A stretch of 42,362 nucleotides of DNA, from NCBI GenBank assembly GCA_003427395.1, contig BFEA01000123.1, positions 2,747,585 through 2,789,946 of the forward strand, read 5' to 3'. The DNA comes from Chara braunii (taxonomy: Eukaryota; Streptophyta; Charophyceae; Charales; Characeae). Position numbers and translations under genes: made by a program. Positions 1 to 10,134 of this stretch are shown piece by piece. Within the stretch, counting starts at the first letter, position 1; the number at the start of each line of letters is the position of its first letter. Under the pieces are notes generated by a model. That model ran no database searches. It saw only the letters and a list, made by a program, of their open reading frames with translations, and had not been told where the DNA came from.

Positions 1-66
<66 letters not shown>
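1..66. repeat. (AT)n microsatellite
   Basis: A pure AT dinucleotide run at the window edge, so its true length is unknown. It is followed directly by five to six CCCT units (67-88). Confidence 0.97.
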
Positions 67-70
<4 letters not shown>

Positions 71-142
71 CCCTCCCTCCCTCCCTCCGGAACAGTGTAC
101 CGAGAGCTCCCTACGCACATAGACATTCGCAAGGTAGAAAGA

Positions 143-212
<70 letters not shown>

Positions 213-272
213 GTCCCTCCCTCCCTCCCTCCCTCCCTCCCTCCCTCCCTCCCTTCCTCCCTCCGTCCGTCC
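143..272. repeat. Compound (CTAT)n / (CCCT)n microsatellite
   Basis: About 17 CTAT units (143-212) run straight into CCCT units (214-266) and then degenerate CCGT. A stop-free frame across it translates to serine/isoleucine/tyrosine and proline repeats, which is an artefact of the repeat and not a gene. Confidence 0.96.
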
Positions 273-310
273 GGAGCGCCTTGCTCAGCCCAATGACTGC
301 AGTGAATGAT

Positions 311-343
311 GTAAGGGACACAGGGCCCATTTTCCAGCATAAT
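311..343 (+). repeat. Fragment of a small dispersed repeat (copy 1 of 3)
   Basis: A short stretch beginning GGGACACAGGGCCCATTTTCC resembles 1991-2050 (plus) and 3305-3366 (minus). Only the first ~30 bases of the unit are present here. The two longer copies continue into a CTC-ACC-ATAGATGG-like section. The family is not recognised. The similarity is by eye over a short length, so a chance match is possible for this copy but unlikely for the other two. Confidence 0.4.
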
Positions 344-530
344 TGAATACAGATTTGTTTTTTGCAAAAAAAAAAAAAAAAGTAAATACTAAAACGTATT
401 CAGTCTAAAAAAACTTAAAAAAAGGTCCACCAATCCTGAAAATGCCTCCCACCTGGCGCCAAACAGTTTCACGGCTTTAGAACTGTATACTTTTTGTTGC
501 ACTCGCAGAGTCCAGTCCATTCAACTAAGC

Positions 531-929
531 TTGTTTTGTAGAGTGTTGACCTCTACTCTTGCCATGGGTGAAGTGAGGGTAGTAATTGGTAGCTACGGCC
601 AATGCCCAAGCCTTTTTGGTTTATCACGCACGAACTTTGCTGGTTTGGTAGAATGCATGCATGGGCATTGCAGGCTGTCTGATGCTAGAATATGGCGGTC
701 GCGATTTGGTCCTGTTCACTTGGTCGAGATACGGGTCTGTTCACTCGGTCCTGTGCAAGAACTTTGCCGGTTTGGTCAAAGGGATTATGAACCTGGCACT
801 GCGTTTGCACCAGATTCATTTTCCGGTAGGCCCTTTTCGTCAGACCCCGACAAAGTTCGGGTGCTCAACCAAATAGATTTTCCACCACAGGCAGTATCTA
901 CCAATTATCCCAAAGTGAGGTGTTGTTAA
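531..929 (+). other. Unexplained open stretch with an internal duplication
   Basis: A 132-codon frame is open here, but I recognise no domain, signal peptide or membrane segment in it. The DNA contains a diverged internal repeat: the phrase GAACTTTGCYGGTTTGGT occurs at about 632 and again at 759. A related phrase with 'tttggtcctgttcac' and 'ctcggtcctgtgcaag' also occurs twice. That pattern fits decayed repeat DNA better than a gene. No promoter or splice context was seen. The flanking sequence, 344-530 and 930-1110, shows nothing recognisable apart from A-runs. Confidence 0.2.
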
Positions 930-1109
930 TGAAGTCCACGAGATGGCTCCTCTAATGTTTAATTTCTACGGGAGGGTTGTAATTCTTTGAAGCCCAACCA
1001 CTTCAATTATCTGTCAAATCTGTACAGGACGGCCTTTCAGGTCTTTTTTATTATCATTATAGAATTTACAGTATTACGGGGAACCGTTGTAGTCTTCTTC
1101 TCCTGTTCT

Positions 1110-1440
1110 ACATGTGCCCACTGTAAGCTGTGTCGTGAGGTCCAACGTGCGCTTCCTCCATGTGCCTTCCTTCTCCCTTGTCCCTTACCTTTCTGACATC
1201 TCTGCTCCTTACCCGTGTGCCGCTCCCTTCCGCTCTCCTACCTCTGTGCGCAGTTCTCCTCGCGCGCTGCAGCTCCACTCCTCGTGCTCCCTCACAACGC
1301 GCTACTCCTACGTGCACCCGAGTGGTGATCGTACGCTTCGTGCACCTATTCCGACACCTCCACGCGCGAAGTCCCTTTCCTCTCTCCCCCTCTCTTCCCT
1401 TTATCTCCTCTGCTCGGGCTCCGACCAGGTGCGTCCTGCT
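1110..1440. other. Pyrimidine-rich stretch
   Basis: The plus strand is strongly C/T biased with many CTCC/CTTCC motifs, and open frames on both strands are by-products of that bias. The texture resembles 17880-18400 (plus) and the complement of 32060-32560, which lie in the distal part of family L copies. No aligned homology was established for this stretch. Confidence 0.4.
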
Positions 1441-1457
1441 GACTCCCAACCATGTTC

Positions 1458-1881
1458 AACTAGGGAACGTACAGGAGCTGCACCCACCAGCGGGTGGGTG
1501 GTACCGACCAGTGGTCAGCCGGTAGCATCAAGACCGAGCTTCTTCGATGGGCCAGGCACTGTGCCTCCCCTCCGCTCCCCTCCCCTCCCCCTACGAACAT
1601 CAGCAGTTTCTGCTCAATGCAGCTCGGAGGGACCAGCAGTGTAGGGAAAGCTTGGTGCCCGCCATCGAGAGATAGGCAGCTGATTCCCCCGGAGCCGTAT
1701 TGAGCAGAAACTGCTGATGTTCGTAGGGGCAGGGGAGCGGAGGGGAGGCACAGCGACTGGCCCATCTAAAAAGCTTGGTCCCGATGCTACCCGCTGACCC
1801 CTGGCCGGCACCACCCACCTGCTGAAGCAAGTATCGCACCTGCTGGTGGGTGCAGCTCTTGCATGTTCCCTCGTTGTAGCT
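1458..1881. repeat. Long fold-back (inverted repeat) element
   Basis: The left arm (1458-1618) is the reverse complement, with scattered mismatches, of the right arm (1699-1881). The loop is about 80 bases. Matching blocks include AGCTGCACCCACCAGC near the outer ends, GGTAGCATC and GATGGGCCA in the middle, and ACGAACATCAGCAGTTTCTG next to the loop. The right arm is longer because of a ~21-base insertion bounded by two copies of CACCTGCTG (1816-1824 and 1837-1845). RNA from either strand would form a ~160-bp hairpin. It could be a fold-back transposon or MITE-like element, or an inverted duplication. No target-site duplication was identified. Confidence 0.85.
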
Positions 1882-1990
1882 AGTACATCTGTGAGTAGTC
1901 CTGGTGGCCTACCGTAGGCTGAAGACGCACTCCCCTCGCATACCTCATTTGCTGTGCTACATTCCGAAACAATTTGTATATGAGTTACGT

Positions 1991-2050
1991 GAATGGGACA
2001 CTGGGCCCGATTTCCATCAGGTGCAGCTCACCACCAATAGATGGAGCCTC
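1991..2050 (+). repeat. Small dispersed repeat (copy 2 of 3)
   Basis: The stretch reads GGGACACTGGGCCCGATTTCC, then a short gap, then GCTCACC and AATAGATGGAG. The same order of motifs occurs in reverse complement at 3305-3366. Family unknown. Confidence 0.5.
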
Positions 2051-2210
2051 CCTGGAGCAGCTGTCGTCTTCACCCGAACACAAGGTACAGTCATTATAGC
2101 TGCATTTGGGCCAACTTTGAGTCTAGATACAGCAATAATGCCCGTACCTTGCTTTCTGGTGAAGAGGGTAGAGGTAACTGCTTGTACCAACTTTTTCTTG
2201 GGGTGTCAAC

Positions 2211-2290
2211 AAAAAAAGACGAGGCCAACTGGGATTGAACCCAAGATCTCCTGAATGCCAGTTGTGTGCCTTACCAACTGAGGTAGGCAA
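2211..2290 (-). tRNA. tRNA-like sequence / tRNA-derived SINE head (pseudogene)
   Basis: Read on the minus strand, the stretch carries an A-box-like TACCTCAGTTGG and a B box GGTTCAATCCC that fits the GGTTCRANNCC consensus. A run of seven T follows within a few bases of the tRNA-like 3' side (plus-strand A-run 2211-2217), a plausible Pol III terminator. The spacing of the boxes suits a tRNA. However, the anticodon and T stems do not close cleanly, and the 5' and 3' acceptor strands do not pair well, so I would not assign an amino acid. It is best read as a tRNA pseudogene or the head of a tRNA-derived SINE, not a working tRNA. Confidence 0.55.
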
Positions 2291-2319
2291 AAAAAAAAAA
2301 AAAAAAAACTGAGGTAGGC
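2277..2319. mobile_element. Bare poly-A insertion with target-site duplication
   Basis: A run of about 20 A (2289-2308) is bracketed by two perfect copies of ACTGAGGTAGGC (2277-2288 and 2308-2319, sharing one boundary A). This is the signature of target-primed reverse transcription, but with essentially no element body, only the tail. It landed at the 5' side of the minus-strand tRNA-like sequence. Confidence 0.65.
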
Positions 2320-2639
2320 CGCTGTATGCTAATTGTACCTTCTGCAGATGCTAAACCGGTTCTGTTGAGAAAATGAATACACAAATACGTCAGTTGAATT
2401 TGTTAAACAACCAGTACTTTCAATGCCCTGTGTGTCCAAAATGCATCCAAAAAAAAAAAACAAAGCGGCGCAAACCTCTTGGCTGGGCCATCAGCCGCTC
2501 CGGTAGGCCAACCCCTGAAACTTGCAGCCGCATGCACGGCACGTCGGAGAAAAATGGCTGGCAAACGTACCGGCGGCTTAATAAAAAAAATTATGAAATG
2601 AGAAAGATAGACCTCTAGGCCATATGAAGCTTTCGGGCT

Positions 2640-3185
2640 TCAAACAATCACCCAACCACTACCCTCCAGCTTGCGGCCACCAGCTTGCAACCAGACCCAC
2701 TTCTGGCTGAATTTCCGGATGCTGGGCATCGGCCCCACACTCTGGTCCCAGGTGGTGAGCAGAGATCCAGAGGAACTTTCAGAGCTCATCTCCTCTGTGG
2801 TTGGAACCATTCAACAGGACATCCCATCACAGAGAACTGTGGTCTTACTCTGGCTACTCTCCCTGCTGGTCACTCCGTCAGCAGTCTGGTTGCAGAGCTG
2901 GGCTATGGAAATAGATTCAATACTATCAATAGAACTATCTGGGCTATGGAAATAGATTCATCACCGGCCTTTTGCACCTTCTGCTGGTCACTCCGTGGCA
3001 TTAACCATACATGTTTGGTTGTCTTTCCTCTCTCCAAACGGATACGGAACTGGTGGAGGACCCCTTGGGTCAAGATATGTGGCGGCAGGTTTAACTGGGA
3101 CGAAGGACCGGATCTTGTTTGGTGCCCGTTGCACAGGCACTTAGCTAGCATGAGTGCGAGTGGCCGTACATTGATCAGGTGATCA
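2640..3185 (+). other. Unrecognised stretch with overlapping open frames
   Basis: Frames of 94 and 165 codons overlap here on the plus strand, and neither shows a domain I can name. A 20-base phrase, GGGCTATGGAAATAGATTCA, is tandemly duplicated at 2900-2919 and 2940-2959. A phrase CTGGTCACTCCGT recurs at about 2868 and 2983. One frame has a Cys/His cluster near 2790-2840, but its spacing does not fit a CCHC zinc knuckle. It may be decayed retroelement coding sequence, which is inference only. Confidence 0.2.
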
Positions 3186-3277
3186 GAGTGGTAATTTTTT
3201 GGGTCATCTGCAAGGAGAGGAACAGCCTGGTGTTCGAAGGCTGGTTCCTCTTCAACGTAAATTTTCTTCCTTTCTAT

Positions 3278-3302
3278 TTTTTTTTTTTTTTTTTTTTTTT
3301 TT
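3278..3302. repeat. Poly-T tract
   Basis: A run of about 25 T adjoins the minus-strand copy of the small dispersed repeat at 3305-3366. On the minus strand it is an A-tract upstream of that repeat's far end. Confidence 0.9.
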
Positions 3303-3304
3303 AA

Positions 3305-3366
3305 GGACTGCTCCCATCTATTCGCGGGGAGCAGCGCATACTGGGAACCAGGCCCAGCGTCCCGTA
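3305..3366 (-). repeat. Small dispersed repeat (copy 3 of 3)
   Basis: The reverse complement reads GGGACGCTGGGCCTGGTTCC, then a CTGCTCC section and AATAGATGGGAGC. It corresponds in order to 1991-2050 with several substitutions. Confidence 0.5.
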
Positions 3367-4830
3367 TTGGGGTGAAACTGTTTTCATTGCTGAAATCAGG
3401 TTCTTTTGGCCAAATTTTCATGTTTTTGTGATTTTTTTATTTTTTACTGTTGGAGTTGTGTCTGGTTACTCTGGTGACCATTTTTCGATGTTCTGAAGTG
3501 TTTTTGTCCATTGGAATTGTCTGTGGTGACCATTTCCAAAAAATGCCGAAATTTTGGGTCTTCGTTAACCACCACTCTGTCCCATATGAGAACATATATA
3601 GAACAAATGCAAGTACCCGGGCCATTACCTGGCTTCGACTGAAAACATCATGTATTTGATGACGGAGCAGCTACAGAGATTTTCCAGACAGACTATAAAC
3701 AAGGCTCTACACGGTGTACAGACCCTATTGAATTTCCTTCGGAACAATTTGGACACATCCTGAAATCCTCAGCAATCCTCTGAGCACCCAAGAAGCCAAG
3801 CGCTGTCAAGCCAATGCCACCACCGCCCACCAAGACTATCCTATTCTCCGACAGGCTCGTTCAGGCCTCACAGTCCCAACCTGCTAGTCTACAGAGCAAC
3901 ACGACTCGCCCCAACTCCAGCCAGCATCTTCATGTCAGCAACCGCCAGCTGTCCCTCGCAACGCCCACCCCAAAGCATCTCCAGATCTCTCTATCAGGCC
4001 TCACGCCCCCACCTTCCACAAGTCGCAGGGCCACGCCCCAGCTCCGGCCAGCGTCGTTCTGGCCTCATACAATTGCAAATCTCTGAAAGCGGCAGCTTCA
4101 GTGCAGCATCGGCCAAGCCCCGCAGGAACCCTCAAACTCTTGAAGAGTTCAAGTTTAAGAACAACCAAGGATAACAAGAGTGTTTCGTTTTTTGGAAATA
4201 GCAGAGTTGTTAAACCGCCACTACTTCACCCACAGTTTCCCCATACGTGCAAAAAATTGGGGCCGCGGCCCGACAATGGCCACGGTTGATAAATCTCATC
4301 GGCAACTGACGTTTCGTTTTGGCATCCTAAAAGATTGGAGGCCCACCGGAGGCCGGCATGGGAAAAGGAAGTGGCGCTTTTAGCGAAAACTCCTACAAAA
4401 TCACCTTTCACGAAGTCGAGATATAGAAATTGAATATCGATGTAGTAGAATAAGGCTTTCCCTTTTTTAATGAGGATTTTCAAAGCTTGATCATGTATTA
4501 GGAAGATAGAGATTAGAAGGATTATTTAACTGAAGTTCCTGAAAAAATGAATCTACGGCTAATGTAAAATTCACAATATAGATAAGATAGTGAATAAGAG
4601 AAATAGATCCGTTATACAGATTCTCTTGGAAAGAATCATCTTGATTAGGCTTATATGAAGAATTGGTTATGAATTTTACTAGGAATTTTGGAACGTAAAA
4701 ATTCCACATTGGAATTATGTAAAAGAGTTAGTTATGATTCTGATGAATTTTATTAAGATTTGCAAAACTTGAAAATGAGCAAGAAAGGCTTCGTAAAGAA
4801 GGATAATCGGTAGAGAAATACCCTAAGGAG
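3367..4830. other. Stretch without recognised features
   Basis: A phrase TGGTGACCATTT occurs twice at about 3471 and 3523. A C-rich, serine/proline-coding open stretch at 3814-4086 shows no domain and repeats CAGGCCTCAC. From 4460 the sequence becomes AT-rich with frequent stops. No gene is supported. Confidence 0.5.
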
Positions 4831-4831
4831 A

Positions 4832-5165
4832 TTAGCTAAATTGTGGCAAAGAAAAAGACAAAAGGATCCACACAACCCCACCATGTTAATCCCACACTGC
4901 TCATCCTGGATCTTTAATATCAACCGTCTGTCTCCCAGTTGAGGCACGACATAGTCTTTGACACGATACTCCAATTGAAATGAATAGTTGGAAGGAGACC
5001 ATGCTAGCTAAATCGTGTTTAAAAAAAAACTGCAAAACATTAAATACTCTACCGCACTTGTCCTGGACCTTTAAAGATGCAGTCTCCCAATCACGAAGGT
5101 GGCATGGCGCTCCAACACGATGGATATGAAGTTGTCGGCCATCCATCAAAACCGCAAGAAACACC
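4832..5165. repeat. Diverged tandem duplication, ~172 bp unit
   Basis: Unit 1 starts TTAGCTAAATTGTG (4832) and unit 2 starts CTAGCTAAATCGTG (5004). Each continues in the same order with an ATCCTGGA/GTCCTGGA phrase followed by CTTTAA, a TCTCCCA phrase, a GGC(A/C)TGGC or GGCACGAC phrase, and a CCAA(T/C) phrase. The minus strand of unit 2 is open for about 100 codons, and the same frame in unit 1 is broken. That suggests an old duplicated coding fragment of unknown kind. Confidence 0.45.
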
Positions 5166-5209
5166 ACATTAGTGGCATACTGCTTCAATACGATCGTCCT
5201 CTTCATTGC

Positions 5210-6430
5210 TCTGAAATCATTATCCCGAAAGAAAAAAACTCGTTCTAGGTCTTTAGAGAGAATCTCTTAGACATGAACGGAACTTGCCACTACCACACAA
5301 AAATCTCATTGCGATTACCTTAAGAAGTTAGGATAATTCAGATAATAGGGAAGTACCATCGCTAAGAAAGAAAAACTAAGGTTGAGTAAGATCAGCTAAG
5401 TAAACGAACCAGAGCGCCAGATTCTCATTCTCTTGGCAACGCCTTCCACCCTGCCATCGTACTCGAAGATACGTTCACACCACATGGCACCCCAAATAGC
5501 ACACTACCGTCCCTCAATCAAAGGAGACAACCACGACCGCTTGATAGCCAACTTTGGTAATTGGCCGAGCAACAAGCGTCAACCCCCAAAACAAGTCCAC
5601 CCATGAAGCCTTTATGGGCCACGACCTAATCAATCGTTTCTCAGTCACGTTGTGTCGCAATCGACATCATCAAACTCGTTGACGATGTTAAAGCGGAAAC
5701 CCTTACAAAGGTATCTGTCCGGTATTTTTAATCTCAGACGTTGTCTGACCATTCTAGAAATTTTTTGAGATGAATGATTTGATGAATCAGGAATCCGCCA
5801 AGACCTTACTCAAGTCAAACCTATGACCGAGAGGCTAAAACTTATTTTAAACCTAAGCTCGGATGCTCGCCGACGTCGGGGATGATGATTGAGGACCAGC
5901 GGTGCGTCTAGTTGTATTCCACCTTTGGTAACGGCGCAGGGACACGTAGCCGTTGGAATAGTAATTTTAAACCTACCCTACTTAAATGGCTAGAGAGAAT
6001 GGCGCGGCCGCATCGCAGAAGAGATAGGCCGCCCTTTTATTTCCTAAGTTATTTTGGTTACAGTTCAGACTAAGACTATGCTCATTCCCATTAGATTTTT
6101 AAAAATGTGTTTGTCAGAGTTCGATGTCGCGTTTATGGCCCGAAAGCCTAACAATGGCTAACATCTTATCCTATTAGGTTGGACACCCGTTCGGTCTGAA
6201 AAACTGGGCGACAAGCCATTGAATAGTTGGGTTGTTGAGCTGGACCCCTTGATATGTAAGGGTTGCTCCTACACCTTATGAAGTAGGAGCTAGCCCAGTA
6301 GGTAACATATCGAATTGTTGGTTGATGTCAAGGCCGAGTCCAACACCGCCCTCTGTGGGCTAGCTCTTTTTGCTGGAGCAGCCCTTGGGGATGTTGCAGT
6401 GAAGTGCGGTTGATTTCGACCCTGCGATCC
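5210..6430. other. Stretch without recognised features
   Basis: The sequence has mixed composition and no open frame of note. I see no repeat, tRNA-like or coding signal that I can support. Confidence 0.5.
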
Positions 6431-6523
6431 TCAAGATCACGCAACGGAAATCATGGCGCCGAGATAGCATGGCCCCTACGTCTAGATAACATACATAAGT
6501 CGAGAAATGCTTCAATTTTTTTT
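6431..6523 (+). pseudogene. U6 snRNA relic, 3' part well preserved
   Basis: AGCATGGCCCC (about 6465-6476) is identical to the U6 core downstream of the ACAGAG region. It is followed, at the normal U6 spacing, by GTCGAGAAATG and CTTCAATTTTTTTT, matching the U6 3' domain and its terminal T-run. The ~45 bases before the core are heavily altered: no ACAGAGA box and no clear 5' stem-loop. U6 functions in the spliceosome and is a Pol III transcript. This copy cannot work because its catalytic box is missing. No TATA or upstream sequence element typical of plant U6 promoters was seen upstream. Confidence 0.7.
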
Positions 6524-7780
6524 CAGTTTTTTCAATTTTGATTCCACTTCAGATCGAACATGGGTCTGTATGGCACTGGGACTGGGAGTCACGACTCCTA
6601 GATATTGTGTCAGGCACTCGAATGCACGGGCAACCAAAACGACTTTCTAGGTGAGTTTGTTATTGTTGTTTTTCTTTTATTCATTGAATTCTTATGCTTT
6701 GGTTCCCCCCTCCCCCCCCCCAAATCCAAGTGCAGTGTTGCAACAGGCAGGAGGCACGGAATGAGGCATTGTATCTTTCCATGTTCTCGTGAAAAATTCA
6801 TTCTCATTTTGCACATTAGTTGTGATTGCATCTGGATTCGAACTTGGGTTTAAATGTCAGCAGTTCGTGGTTGCCCAACGACACCACGAGATGTCCTTCC
6901 TCATGGCAGGGCCGATGGGGAAAAAAAGGAACGACCCGTCCTTCCATTTCATATTTTGGTTTTATTTTTGGCTAGAGTATTTGGGGCTTTCTAATTGTGC
7001 TACAAAAGCGGAATGGAAAGAAAGCCTTGAATATGGCTGCGCATGTAGCTAGGTGCGTTCTAGGAGTGGTGTGTTTGTGTGAGCACACCCATGAGGGAAT
7101 TGCCAAATCCAGCCATTCCACGACGGATGTGTATTGGGAAAAGACTCGGTGCACTAAGCTTTAAAGGGCCCTGACTCTTCCAAGAAGAATACTTCAGCAA
7201 TTTTGTGGCCCTTTATCGTATCTCATAACAAAGGCCTAGATTGTACCCGCGATTTTGCCTGTTGGCAAAGTTGTTGCCCACACTCCTTCAGCAAATATAC
7301 AAGCAACTGCTCCCGCGATTGCCTCATATTGTTGAGGTTGTGATGCTGCTCACAGTCACACTCACTTGAGTGTTGGTTGGTGTTGCATCACACTAAGGGG
7401 AGAGGTTGTTTGAGGAGTAGTTGGAGGTCTGCTGGACTAAGGGGAAAGTCCATATGGGGGAAGTTGGTGGTCTACAAGGAAGTTGGAGATGGAGTCAAAG
7501 CAGCCATAGCTATAGCCGGCAACACATTTCTGCAGCATAGCATAGTGTTGTGCATGTGGGGCTACGCCTAGGGGCACTTTGTGAAACCAGGGCCTATTTC
7601 TGGCTGCAAGAGTGGTGGATTCTTCAATATTTCAGTTGATTTTCATCGTGCAAGGGGAGATGCTGTTGGTTTGTTGGCATGTCAACTGCAAAAGAGTTTT
7701 ATATGTTTTTCTAATAGGAAACGAGCAGCACGTGCTGGAAAACGAGCCCAACGTCCCTTATAATAGGAATACAATAATGA
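6524..7780. other. Stretch without recognised features
   Basis: It includes a C-rich tract (about 6704-6722) and an AT-rich stretch. No coding, RNA or repeat structure could be supported. Confidence 0.45.
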
Positions 7781-7944
7781 TTAAACCACCAGTACTTCCT
7801 AGACTCGTGCCCGTTAAGGCGCCTTGATTTTAGGAAATGTTCAGACTACTACAGGAGCACCCAAATTCGTCCGACTATAAACGGTTCTAGTTTTTTTTTT
7901 TTTTTTTCCGTTGCCGATAGCTGGGCAAAGTACTGGTGGTTTAA
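7781..7944. mobile_element. MITE-like element with perfect terminal inverted repeats
   Basis: The left end TTAAACCACCAGTACTT (7781-7797) is the exact reverse complement of the right end (7928-7944). The three bases outside each end are TGA, a possible 3-bp target-site duplication of the length made by CACTA and PIF/Harbinger transposases. The 164-bp body has no coding capacity and a T16 run at 7892-7907. The same end sequence, with substitutions, bounds the longer element at 9314-10134. The assignment to a superfamily is uncertain. Confidence 0.6.
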
Positions 7945-9313
7945 TGATGAAGATTTTAAGGGGAGGCGTTGCCAAAACTTTTTGGCACAGAGCACCCTGT
8001 TTTTTTTAATATTGAAGTGGAGGAGGTGTTGGACGCTGGTTTGGAGGTGGTTCTTCTACAGTACGAGGCGGAAGCAGGAAGGGTTGACTTTCTTTTGTAC
8101 TATAGAGTGAGTGTCACTATCAGGAGACACTTGGAGTGGGTTCCAAGTGTTGGTGTTGAGGGGTTGGTGGTGTGATTTGGGATGGTCCATGAAGTGTGGT
8201 GGTGCGACTGAGACTATGTTAGGGCACTAGAACCACAAAGGACTCATTGGGGGACTGCCCTTTTGGAAGGTTATTCTGTTTGGGTCATCCTGTTGGACCA
8301 AATTGCTTTTGGAAACATGTCCAAGTCTTGTTGGGAAGGACACTGGCAGTGGTCTGATTGGGAGGTTGCGATTGGGTGAAGTTTCGAGCCACGTATTTTG
8401 GAACTCTGAAGACAGTCGTTTTTTACTTGATCGGGGTATTATTTGACTTTCTTGAGTGAGTCAATCTACGTTCCTCATCAATCACTCAAGGTCGGTTGGA
8501 CTCGGACTCCCTTCACAACCTAGATTAAGCAGACTTTGTTTGACCCTATGATATTGAATGTTTAGTGAGAAAGGCATAAGGAAGGTTTGTTGAACTTTGT
8601 TCTTGTGCGAGGGGTCATGTCTGATTCAGGAAGGGGTTTGTGTTATGTTTGTCGTGTGTGGGTGTGTAGATATGGAAAAAAAACGAATGGGGAAGGGAGT
8701 TTGCCTACGTGGATTTGGAGAAGGACAAATTATTCATTGACCTCCTTATCTTTGGTTTATTTCGAAAAGTTGGGTACGACGCAAGTTGAATTATAGAACC
8801 CCGGAGAAGGAATGGGCTGATAACAAAAGGGAGAAAGTTTGTATGGATTTAGTTTTCATCTGCAGGATACCTGTTCTATCTGGAATGACCCATCTAACCT
8901 TACCTGTCCAAATGATTCTTATTATCCACCTCCTTTGTCTCTAATTCATCCAAGCAAGCGTTGATGAGGGAAGAAGGGATCGTGTCTGACAAACAAGTTG
9001 GAGGACTCCCTCTTTCTGGAAACCATTTGGGGCGGGGCTTCGTTGCTTTAGGAGCCGACCCTATTATCGATATAGAGTGGACCGTTTTTACGCGGGGATA
9101 CTTTCTTGATTTGGTGGAGACGGCGTGACTTCTGAGATTCGAGTTTTTGTGCTTGGACGAGGAGTATCACAACCCACTTTTAAGAGGGTTGGGTGTGCAA
9201 AATGATTAAGGGAGGCATCAATGTTCCCTGACGTAACGCAAAAAGGAAGTTGATTTAGTAACCTTTATAAGGAGTCGCGTCAGGTGTAACCACTGAATGG
9301 GAAATTGTCGCCC
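7945..9313. other. Mostly unrecognised; one L-family core motif at 7955-7990
   Basis: The phrase GAGGCGTTGCCAAAACTTTT at about 7964 matches the ~120-bp repeat core of family L in the orientation of copy 3 (compare 37020-37045). Only this one unit is seen. The rest contains short stop-interrupted frames and no recognised gene. Confidence 0.35.
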
Positions 9314-10134
9314 TAAACCACTAGTACCTCCGAGCCTGTTTTTGTCGACCCTGAATTTCATTGCGCTCCGAGTTTGCTGAGCCTAGGTCTCACTCCCTTT
9401 CTTTATAATACTCTTACGGGGAAAGGGGAAAAAAAAAGTTGCGACCGTGAAACTCGTAAAACAAGAAAACGAAAAAAAACAACCAAAGCTCTCGCCGTGA
9501 TTGCAGTTGTATACATTATTGGAAGTAGTAGTGTGAGTGCCCTCGGTGAGGGCATCTAAGCCCCGTGGCCAGGTTGTCAAATTCCAGAAAGAAAGGAAAA
9601 TAAAAAAAAAATACGGATTCAGCCGTAAAAATGGTTGGATACATTGCTCTAAGTGTCAATGTGATAAGGGTTACAATCCTCTAAGGAAACATAGCTCGAG
9701 CAGATCACAGACTCAGATTCTCAGATTCCAGAAACAGAAAAAAAGAAAAAATAAACGAAAATACAAATTCGGTCATGAAAATGACTGGATACAAGGTAAC
9801 AATCCTCTGAGGAAACACTGCTAGAGCAGATCATGTGGCATGAGACTCTTAACAAACAAATGAGAAGAAAAAAAAATAACAAGTTTCAGAATGTATGTTT
9901 TTGTTGTAAGATGCATTCTGTAGAGGAAGATTGTGAGCACGGGCTCCTAGACTACCCTACTCGATATCATTGTAGTGCGAAAGCTCTTCTTTTTTTTTCT
10001 TTTTTTTTTCATGTGTGTGCAAAAGAAAACTACGATTCATGAGACTCGTCGACTCTGGGTCCCACACCCGATTTCTTCGAGGACAGACCAAAACACTGTA
10101 ATTTTTCAACACTGGTAGAGGTACTAGTGGTTTA
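9314..10134. mobile_element. Inverted-repeat-bounded element, ~820 bp
   Basis: The left end TAAACCACTAGTACCTC (9314-9330) is the exact reverse complement of the right end (10118-10134). The ends differ from those of the 7781-7944 element at only a few positions, so both appear to be non-autonomous members of one DNA-transposon family. Inside is a tandem duplication (9573-9833). No transposase was seen and no clear target-site duplication. Confidence 0.55.
9573..9833 (+). repeat. Tandem duplication, ~144 bp offset
   Basis: The two units start near CAGGTTGTCAAATTCCAG (9571) and CAGATTCTCAGATTCCAG (9713) and end in AGCAGATCA (to 9707) and GCAGATCAT (to about 9834). The second unit lacks about 25 bases found in the middle of the first. 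Both have A-rich interiors, so the lysine/arginine-rich translations are not evidence for a protein. Confidence 0.75.

Noticed and set aside
2780-2850. CCHC zinc-knuckle candidate
   Set aside because: Cys/His spacing does not match CX2CX4HX4C.
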